From NCBI GenBank assembly GCA_027034965.1, contig JALVWL010000077.1, positions 1-14,087 on the forward strand: a DNA stretch of 14,087 nucleotides. Direction: 5' to 3'. Source of the stretch: Candidatus Omnitrophota bacterium. Lineage in GTDB: Bacteria; Omnitrophota; Gorgyraeia; S143-82. The notes below the pieces were generated by a model. That model had not been told where the DNA came from. It made no database searches and worked only from the letters and a program-made list of their open reading frames with translations. A program made the translations under genes and the position numbers. This document shows positions 8,748-14,087 of the stretch, piece by piece; position 1 is the stretch's first letter; each line of letters starts with the position of its first letter.

Positions 8748-11700
8748 GTCTCTCCTTCTCCGCTTTTATGTCAAGTCCCAAACCTCTTATCTCACGCATC
8801 AACACATTAAAGGACTCAGGGGTCCCACCCTCAAGGTGAGGCTCACCCTTGACAATAGACTCATAAAGCCTTGTCCTACCTTCGACATCATCACTCTTTA
8901 CCGTAAGCATCTCATGAAGGGTTGCTGCTGCACCATAACCTTCCAGGGCCCATACCTCCATCTCACCAAACCTCTGCCCGCCGAATTGGGCCTTACCACC
9001 AAGCGGCTGCTGGGTTATAAGCGAATACGGTCCTATTGCGCGGGCGTGTATCTTTTCCGCCACCATATGTATCAGCTTCATTATGTACATATAGCCAACC
9101 GTTACCTCCTGATCAAACGGCTCACCAGTATAGCCATCGTATACTGTAACCTTACCATGCTCAGGAAGCCCGGCCTGACGCATATATTCCTTTATCTCCT
9201 CTTCTGAAGCACCATCAAAAACAGGACAGGAAAACTGCAGACCAAGGAGTTTACCTGCCCAGCCAAGATGGGTCTCGAGTATCTGCCCAACATTCATACG
9301 AGAAGGCACACCCAACGGATTCAATACAACATCTACAGGCGTACCATCGGCCAGAAATGGCATATCCTCCTGTGGAACAATAGTAGCGATAACACCCTTG
9401 TTACCGTGACGGCCCGCTAGCTTATCGCCAACAGAGAGGCGCCTCTTGGTCGCGACATAGACAACAACCTTCTTTAACACGCCAGGCTTTAGGTCATCAC
9501 CATACTTGACCTGGTTTATCTCTAGCTGTTTATCCGTGAGCAAGGCCCTCTTATTTTCCTCATAATCCAGCAATATCTCTCTGGCCTCCTCATATTCTTC
9601 TTCACTTATCTTCATTCCCTCAAGGGTATCTAGGTCTATCACGCTTGCCTTTCTGGCGCTTATCCCGAGTATCTCCTGGAGCATCTCTTGCTTCGTCTTT
9701 TCCAGCTCTGCTAGTTTTTTCTCGTACAGGGTCTCTATCTCCTTTATCTTTGCGTTCTCTAGCTGGCGGTCCTTCTTGGTCTTTTTCTTGGGGTCCTTTC
9801 TTTCAAAGACCTCAACCCTGACCACCACACCTTCTACACCAGGAGAGGCAATTAATGAGGTATTCTTTACATCGCCTGCCTTTGTTCCAAATATCGCCCT
9901 TAATAATCTCTCCTCAGGAGAGAGTTCTTTCTCGGTCTGTGGGGTAATCTTACCCACCAACACCGTACCTGGCTTAACCTCGGCGCCGATGCGTATAATA
10001 CCATTTTCATCCAGGTCCTTCAGGGCCTCTTCGCTAAGCCCAGGGATATCGCGGGTTATCTCTTCATTACCGAGTCTAGTCTCTCGCGCCTCTATTTCGA
10101 ACTCGTCTATATGAATAGAGGTATAGGTGTCTTCCTTTACCACATTCTCGCTTATGACAATAGCATCTTCGAAGTTGTACCCCCTCCAGGGCATAAAGGC
10201 CACCAGGACATTCTTGCCCAGGGCAAGCTCTCCTCCGGCAGTGGCCTGTCCATCTGCTATTACCTGGCCCCTCTTTACCTTCTGGCCCGGGGTAACTATG
10301 GGCTTCTGATTTATACAGGTATTGGTATTGGAACGCTCAAACTTGTGGAGTTTATATTCTATCTCTCCACTGCGCCCCTTTATAACAATCCTATTGGCAT
10401 CTACATAGACGACCTCCCCTGCCTCTTTCGCAACCACAACCGCACCAGAATCTATAGCAACCTTTGCCTCCATTCCCGTACCAACCAGAGGGGGTTCGGT
10501 TTTCATAAGAGGCACTGCCTGCCTCTGCATATTCGAGCCCATCAGGGCACGGTTGGCGTCGTCATGCTCTAAAAATGGGATAAGACTTGCCGCTACAGAG
10601 ACCAGCTGCTTCGGAGAAACATCTATGTAATCCACCTTCTCAGGCGGAACCTGAGGGAAATCACCCCTGTGACGACAGGACACAAGTGGACCTACAAGTC
10701 TGCCCTTTTCATCTATTGGTGTATTCGCATTAGCGATAATCTTATCTTCTTCAACATCTGCTGTTAGATACTCTATTTTATTAGTAACCTTCCCATTCTC
10801 GACCTTCAGATAAGGTGTCTCGAGAAAGCCTAATTTATTGACCTTGGCATAACAGGCAATAGAATTGATAAGCCCGATATTAGGACCTTCCGGTGTCTCT
10901 ATCGGACATATCCTTCCATAGTGAGAAGGATGTATATCTCTGACCTCAAAGCCCGCCCTTTCCCTTGAAAGCCCACCAGGCCCAAGGGCACTCAAACGGC
11001 GCTTGTGGGTTGTCTCGGCAAGGGGATTTACCTGATCCATAAATTGAGAAAGCGGACTGCGGGCATAGAAGTCGTGTATCTGATTATAAAGGAACTTGTA
11101 ATTGATAATCTGCTGGGGCATTAATTTCTTGATGTCTTCCTCAGAAAGGATAGATATCCTCTCCCTGATCGCCCTCTCCATCCTGACAAGGGCAATCCTG
11201 ACCTGTTCCTGGAGGAGCTCTCCTGTGAGCTTGACCCTCCTGTTTCCAAGATGGTCTATATCATCTGGCGTGCCTGAAATGCCTAACTGAAGCCTTAAAA
11301 GATACTTCACGGATTCAAGGACAATATCCGGTGTCAGCACCCGCTTACCTGAAGGGACCCTTATGCCAAGTTTTCGATTAACTATAAAGGCACCAACCTC
11401 ACCCAGGTCATAGTACCTGGGGTCGTAAAACATCCGATGGAACAAGTTCTGGGCTATCTCCAGAGTAGATGGTTCGGTAGGCCTCATCTTTCGGTGCAGT
11501 TCAAGCAAGGCAGACTCTATATCGCTATTGTGACTCTTTTTAAGGGTAGGTTCAAAGCCCTTTATAAGTTCATCATCGCCCAATGCCTTGATAATATCGT
11601 CGTTGGTAGAATAGCCAAACATACGAAGGATATCCGCTCCATTAAAGGTCCTACGCCTATCTATCTGCACCACCAGGGCCTCGGAATAATCAAAGTGAAA

Positions 11701-12204
11701 ATCAAGCCATGCTCCTCTATGGGGTATAATCCTAGACAGATATGTTGGCTTGCCACTGGGATGCTCTTCTTCCAGGAAAAACACGCCCGGAGAACGCTGC
11801 AGCTGGTTCACTATTACGCGTTCATCGCCGTTGATAATATACGAGGCATTAGGAGTCACAAGGGGAATCTCGCCCATATAGACATCCTGTTCCCTGGCTT
11901 CATCCTCAGTAACGATCCTGAACCTGACGCGCAGGGGAGCAGAATAGGTAACCCCTCGACGTTTTGCCTCCTCCATAGAGTAACGTGGGAAGCTCACTGT
12001 ATAAGAGACATACTCCAGCCTAACACCTTTATCCGGGACATCTATCGGGAATATTTCTCTAAAGACTGCCTCCAGTCCCTGATTCTTCCTCTTATTCGGA
12101 GCAACATTCATCTGCAGGAAATTCTCAAAAGAACTAACTTGAAGATCCAGGAGATAAGGAATCTTTGCCTGTTCTTTTACCTTGCCAAAACTTATCCTTT
12201 TCAT
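8737..12204 (-). CDS. rpoB: DNA-directed RNA polymerase subunit beta
   Basis: Beta forms half of the RNA polymerase cleft and the rifampicin pocket. At 1155 residues it is shorter than E. coli beta because the first large insertion is reduced to a short linker around residues 205-230. A charged, probably coiled-coil insertion at about 803-900 (KKKTKKDRQLENAKIKEIE onward) takes the place of the second E. coli insertion, before YGDDLKPGVLK. The rifampicin cluster LSQFMDQ (385-391) to THKRRLSALGPGG (399-411) keeps the main contact residues Gln387, Phe388, Asp390, His400, Arg403 and Ser405, so the enzyme should be sensitive. GDKLAGRHGNKGV lies at 926-938 and the C-terminal clamp segment at about 1060-1155. 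GGAGG lies only 3 nt before the ATG. The stop (TAG) falls inside rpoC. A 93-nt gap with a hairpin separates it from rplL. Confidence 0.98.
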   Translation of the reverse strand: MKRISFGKVKEQAKIPYLLDLQVSSFENFLQMNVAPNKRKNQGLEAVFREIFPIDVPDKGVRLEYVSYTVSFPRYSMEEAKRRGVTYSAPLRVRFRIVTEDEAREQDVYMGEIPLVTPNASYIINGDERVIVNQLQRSPGVFFLEEEHPSGKPTYLSRIIPHRGAWLDFHFDYSEALVVQIDRRRTFNGADILRMFGYSTNDDIIKALGDDELIKGFEPTLKKSHNSDIESALLELHRKMRPTEPSTLEIAQNLFHRMFYDPRYYDLGEVGAFIVNRKLGIRVPSGKRVLTPDIVLESVKYLLRLQLGISGTPDDIDHLGNRRVKLTGELLQEQVRIALVRMERAIRERISILSEEDIKKLMPQQIINYKFLYNQIHDFYARSPLSQFMDQVNPLAETTHKRRLSALGPGGLSRERAGFEVRDIHPSHYGRICPIETPEGPNIGLINSIACYAKVNKLGFLETPYLKVENGKVTNKIEYLTADVEEDKIIANANTPIDEKGRLVGPLVSCRHRGDFPQVPPEKVDYIDVSPKQLVSVAASLIPFLEHDDANRALMGSNMQRQAVPLMKTEPPLVGTGMEAKVAIDSGAVVVAKEAGEVVYVDANRIVIKGRSGEIEYKLHKFERSNTNTCINQKPIVTPGQKVKRGQVIADGQATAGGELALGKNVLVAFMPWRGYNFEDAIVISENVVKEDTYTSIHIDEFEIEARETRLGNEEITRDIPGLSEEALKDLDENGIIRIGAEVKPGTVLVGKITPQTEKELSPEERLLRAIFGTKAGDVKNTSLIASPGVEGVVVRVEVFERKDPKKKTKKDRQLENAKIKEIETLYEKKLAELEKTKQEMLQEILGISARKASVIDLDTLEGMKISEEEYEEAREILLDYEENKRALLTDKQLEINQVKYGDDLKPGVLKKVVVYVATKRRLSVGDKLAGRHGNKGVIATIVPQEDMPFLADGTPVDVVLNPLGVPSRMNVGQILETHLGWAGKLLGLQFSCPVFDGASEEEIKEYMRQAGLPEHGKVTVYDGYTGEPFDQEVTVGYMYIMKLIHMVAEKIHARAIGPYSLITQQPLGGKAQFGGQRFGEMEVWALEGYGAAATLHEMLTVKSDDVEGRTRLYESIVKGEPHLEGGTPESFNVLMREIRGLGLDIKAEKERHVI

Positions 12205-12254
12205 ATCCCTCCAGGTATTTTTATTTTTTAAATACTACAAATACCAAAATTAAA

Positions 12255-12290
12255 TACACGAAGCCCTGCTATAGAAAACAGGGCCGTGTA
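12255..12290 (-). terminator. Hairpin between rplL and rpoB: attenuator or partial terminator
   Basis: In the transcript UACACGGCCCUG, a 10-nt loop and CAGGGC-UU-CGUGUA form a 12-bp stem with one two-base bulge. It begins 7 nt after the rplL stop and is followed at once by UUUAAUUUUGG, a moderately U-rich tail. This fits a leaky intrinsic terminator that lowers rpoBC expression relative to the ribosomal proteins. In E. coli the rplL-rpoB gap is known to hold both an attenuator and an RNase III processing site; the equivalent position here supports a similar role but does not prove it. rpoB has no evident promoter of its own, so termination cannot be complete. Confidence 0.65.
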
Positions 12291-12297
12291 ATAAGAC

Positions 12298-12693
12298 TTA
12301 TTCCAATTCAACAACAGCACCAGCGGCGGTAAGCTTTGACTTGATTTCCTCTGCCTCGTCTTTTGAGACACCCTCTTTTACCTTTGCCGGGGCCTTATCA
12401 ACGAGTTCTTTTGCCTCTTTTAAACCAAGATTGGTTATAGCCCGTATCTCCTTTATCACCTGAATCTTGTTAGGTCCGACCTCTTTTAAGACAACATTAA
12501 AGGAGGTCTTTTCTTCCTCTGCAGCGGCTGCACCAGCACCTGCGGCCATACCTGGAGCCATAGCCATAACAGGGGCAGCTGCCTGAACACCAAACTTGTC
12601 TTCTAATGCCTTGACCAGCTCAGAGAGTTCCAGTACGCTTAAAGAGCTGATTTCGTCGATAATCTGGGTAAGCTTCTCACTTGCCATTTCCAT
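12298..12693 (-). CDS. rplL: 50S ribosomal protein L7/L12
   Basis: L7/L12 forms the flexible multi-copy stalk that recruits and activates translational GTPases such as EF-G and EF-Tu. The 131 residues show the three expected parts: an N-terminal helical dimerisation and L10-binding domain (about 1-38, with LSVLELSELVKALEDKFGV), an Ala/Gly/Met-rich hinge (about 39-58) and the globular C-terminal domain (about 63-131) with KTSFNVVL, IKEIRAITNLGLKEAKELVD and the final GAVVELE. The start is uncertain. GGAGG (complement of 12697-12701) is 3 nt from this ATG and 9 nt from an in-frame ATG two codons later (12687), which would give a 129-residue MASEKLTQ start. rpoB next door uses a 3-nt spacer, so both are credible. 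The gene is 10 nt after rplJ. Confidence 0.97.
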   Translation of the reverse strand: MEMASEKLTQIIDEISSLSVLELSELVKALEDKFGVQAAAPVMAMAPGMAAGAGAAAAEEEKTSFNVVLKEVGPNKIQVIKEIRAITNLGLKEAKELVDKAPAKVKEGVSKDEAEEIKSKLTAAGAVVELE

Positions 12694-12703
12694 ACACCTC
12701 CAT

Positions 12704-13240
12704 TTACTTAGACTGTTTTTCCTCTATTGCCTTAATCACATAAACAAGGTTTCTGATAACCCCGCTAAGGGCACCAACTAGCCCAGATAGAGGAGCCGAA
12801 ATTGCGCCAACGACCTGGCCATATAGATAGTCTTTCGAAGGCAGCTTGCTCATAGCATTCAAATCATCCTTTGTAAGACGCTTGCCTTCTATGACTCCAC
12901 CGAATATCTCGACTACATCCTTGTTTTCCGCCGCAAAATCAGAGACAATCTTGGAGAATTCAATAGTATCCTCGCAGGGAAACAACAAGGCCGACTGACC
13001 TTTACAAAACTCCGAAAGCTCAGAAATCCCTGCCTTCTCAGCGGCTATCTTAGACAAGGAATTCTTCACAACCAACATCCTGGCGCCTTTCTCCTTTAAC
13101 CTGCGGCGAAAATTATTTAAGGCCTTGGCACTGACGCCTGCATAACTGACAACCACTGCCCCCTTACTCTCCTGAAGAGAGGAGGCAACTTCTTCTACAA
13201 TCTGTTCGCGGACTAATCTTCCAATTGCAACTGCTGACAT
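12704..13240 (-). CDS. rplJ: 50S ribosomal protein L10
   Basis: L10 anchors L7/L12 dimers to 23S rRNA at the stalk base. The 178-residue protein has the N-terminal rRNA-binding domain, with VVVSYAGVSAKALNNFRRRL at 29-48 and the VVKNSLSKIAAEKAG segment at 57-71. It ends in a long helix (about 147-175) carrying short hydrophobic repeats, APLSGLVGAL and SGVIRNLVYVIKAIEE, which bind L7/L12 dimers; at least two units are visible. AAGGAG (complement of 13249-13254) lies 8 nt before the ATG. The gap to rplA is only 17 nt, so the long folded leader upstream of rplJ through which L10-L7/L12 represses its own synthesis in E. coli has no room here. Regulation must lie elsewhere or work differently. Confidence 0.97.
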   Translation of the reverse strand: MSAVAIGRLVREQIVEEVASSLQESKGAVVVSYAGVSAKALNNFRRRLKEKGARMLVVKNSLSKIAAEKAGISELSEFCKGQSALLFPCEDTIEFSKIVSDFAAENKDVVEIFGGVIEGKRLTKDDLNAMSKLPSKDYLYGQVVGAISAPLSGLVGALSGVIRNLVYVIKAIEEKQSK

Positions 13241-13257
13241 AACCCAATCTCCTTGAT

Positions 13258-13938
13258 TTACACAGCAATTTTGAGACCAGGACCCATAGAAGTAGAGACA
13301 TAGGCACCTTTTATAAGATTTCCCTTAACAGCCTGCGGCCTGAGCTCTTTTATCCTTTCTATGATGTAATTTATATTTTCAACCAGATGTTCAACAGGGA
13401 AGGAAATCTTGCCCACACCAACGTTTATACAACCCTGTTTATCTGTCTTAAACTCAACGCGACCTGCCTTGACCTCTTTTACTGCCTTCGCAACATCCTG
13501 GGTAACCGTGCCGGTCTTGGGCGAAGGCATCAGGCCTCTTGGTCCAAGAATCCTACCGAGTTTACTAAGTTCGCGCATCATATCAGGAGTAGCTATAAGG
13601 GTATCAAACTCAAGCCATCCCTTTGAGATCTTCTCTATCAAGTCCTTGCCTCCGACGAAATCAGCACCTGCTTCTTGCGCCTGCTTTTCTGCCTCGCCAG
13701 AGCAAATAACAGCAACCTTAACCGTCTTGCCAATACCATAGGGAAGCACGACCGCACCTCGTATGAGCTGATCCGGTTTGCGCGGATCAACATTGAGATT
13801 AATGCTTAACTCAACCGTCTCATCAAATTTCACCTTTGGCTGGGCCTCTTTTAAGACCTTTATGGCCTCTTCAATGGCATAGACCTTGGTAAGGTCTATT
13901 TCTGCTAATTGGGATTGATATCTCTTGCTCCTTTTCAT
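13258..13938 (-). CDS. rplA: 50S ribosomal protein L1
   Basis: L1 forms the mobile stalk beside the E site and helps release deacylated tRNA; in many bacteria it also represses its own mRNA near rplK. The 226-residue protein has the two-domain L1 layout: KFDETVELSINLNVDPRKP (37-55), GAVVLPYGIGK (61-71) and the signature LGRILGPRGLMPSPKTGTV (residues 127-145), then VEFKTDKQGCINVGVGKISF (161-180) and a C-terminal SMGPGLKIAV. I start at the ATG at 13938. An in-frame TTG three codons upstream (13947) directly abuts the Shine-Dalgarno and overlaps rplK, so it is unlikely. Only one nucleotide separates the rplK stop (TAG) from this ATG, so translation is probably coupled. The classical L1 operator near rplK would be outside the window. 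Confidence 0.97.
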   Translation of the reverse strand: MKRSKRYQSQLAEIDLTKVYAIEEAIKVLKEAQPKVKFDETVELSINLNVDPRKPDQLIRGAVVLPYGIGKTVKVAVICSGEAEKQAQEAGADFVGGKDLIEKISKGWLEFDTLIATPDMMRELSKLGRILGPRGLMPSPKTGTVTQDVAKAVKEVKAGRVEFKTDKQGCINVGVGKISFPVEHLVENINYIIERIKELRPQAVKGNLIKGAYVSTSMGPGLKIAV

Positions 13939-13939
13939 A

Positions 13940-14087
13940 CTAATCAACCACCTTTATTCCCATGCTCCTTGCCGTTCCTTCAACCATCCTAACCGCTGCC
14001 TCCAGATCCATAGCATTCATATCCTGCATCTTCTGCTTGGCAATCTCCTCTACCTTGTCCCTGGTTATCTGAGCAATGGTTTCTCTG
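13940..14087 (-). CDS. rplK: 50S ribosomal protein L11, C-terminal 48 residues (cut by window edge)
   Basis: The frame enters from the window's high end and finishes at a TAG (complement of 13940-13942). The visible 48 residues match the L11 C-terminal rRNA-binding domain: ITRDKVEEIAKQKMQDMNAM, then LEAAVRMVEGTARSMGIKVV at the end. L11 binds the GTPase-associated centre of 23S rRNA and is needed for factor-dependent GTP hydrolysis and stringent-response sensing by RelA. The N-terminal domain, the start codon and any leader or promoter lie outside the window. Its last codons contain the Shine-Dalgarno of rplA, and the rplA start follows after one nucleotide, the order expected for the start of the L11/beta cluster. 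Confidence 0.95.
   Translation of the reverse strand, partial: RETIAQITRDKVEEIAKQKMQDMNAMDLEAAVRMVEGTARSMGIKVVD
13948..13953 (-). promoter_or_regulatory. rplA Shine-Dalgarno (AGGTGG) inside the last codons of rplK
   Basis: The transcript reads AAAGGUGG, 9 nt before the chosen rplA ATG and inside the final Lys-Val-Val codons of rplK. It decides the start: the upstream TTG begins immediately after it with no spacer. One mismatch to AGGAGG makes it weaker than most sites in this cluster, consistent with initiation by ribosomes finishing rplK. Confidence 0.6.

Noticed and set aside
6939..9207. Plus-strand open frames of 166 (6939-7439) and 167 codons (8704-9207) opposite rpoC and rpoB
   Set aside because: Their translations are low-complexity shadows without family features, and the opposite strand encodes unmistakable RNA polymerase motifs.
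10900..11060. Rifampicin-region differences from E. coli (Ala396 where E. coli has Ser, Val392 where it has Asn)
   Set aside because: To my knowledge Ala at that position is common in wild-type beta subunits, and the main contact residues are intact, so no resistance call is justified.
11437..12231. 264-codon open frame on the plus strand, opposite the start of rpoB
   Set aside because: It lies fully antisense to a highly conserved rpoB segment, has no recognisable domain or supporting ribosome-binding site, and its length is explained by stop-poor antisense codons.
12216..12255. Possible rpoB promoter in the AT-rich gap (TTGGTA...TAAAAA)
   Set aside because: Weak matches, and transcription would begin at the rpoB Shine-Dalgarno itself, leaving no usable 5' leader.
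13939..13947. rplA start at TTG 13947 giving a 229-residue L1
   Set aside because: The Shine-Dalgarno directly touches this TTG with no spacer, and the extension would overlap rplK; ATG 13938 has a 9-nt spacer.

Overview
The window is a dense, entirely minus-strand block of core translation and transcription genes from a bacterium. Read in the direction of transcription (high to low coordinates) it holds rplK (C-terminal end only), rplA, rplJ, rplL, rpoB, rpoC, rpsL, rpsG, fusA, tuf, rpsJ and the first 21 codons of rplC. This joins the classical L11/beta (rplKAJL-rpoBC), str (rpsL-rpsG-fusA-tuf) and S10 (rpsJ-rplC...) clusters with no foreign gene between them. I see no plus-strand gene, mobile element, tRNA, rRNA or CRISPR. 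The plus-strand open frames are antisense shadows of these conserved genes.

The organism is a bacterium with moderate GC. RpoB lacks the large N-terminal-half insertion of E. coli beta, but has a charged, helical insertion where E. coli beta carries its second one. RpoC has a long insertion of about 160 residues after the trigger loop. That pattern argues for a Gram-negative-type (diderm) lineage and against Firmicutes. The L7Ae-like gene often found between rpoC and rpsL in Firmicutes is also absent. EF-Tu carries a small four-cysteine insertion. I suspect Omnitrophota, Planctomycetota, Desulfobacterota or a related candidate phylum, but cannot resolve it from sequence alone.

Layout by region: 1-63 is the rplC start. 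64-184 is a 121-nt non-coding gap holding two strong RNA hairpins. 185-4707 is rpsJ, tuf, fusA, rpsG, rpsL with gaps of 12-32 nt. 4731-12204 is rpoC and rpoB, overlapping by 11 nt. 12205-12297 is a 93-nt gap with a terminator/attenuator-like hairpin. 12298-14087 is rplL, rplJ, rplA and the end of rplK. No gap exceeds 121 nt and I see no convincing promoter, so the simplest reading is one long co-transcribed unit whose main promoter lies upstream of rplK, outside the window.

The products work together. L1, L10, L7/L12 and L11 form the ribosomal stalk base and GTPase centre, which EF-G and EF-Tu engage. S12 and S7 build the decoding and mRNA/E-site regions. S10 links the 30S subunit to transcription through NusB. 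RpoB and RpoC form the RNA polymerase active site. The proteins look intact and functional. I do not see a hidden new system. The items most worth a second look are non-coding: the paired hairpins before rplC and the hairpin between rplL and rpoB. The EF-Tu cysteine cluster and the rpoB/rpoC overlap come next.
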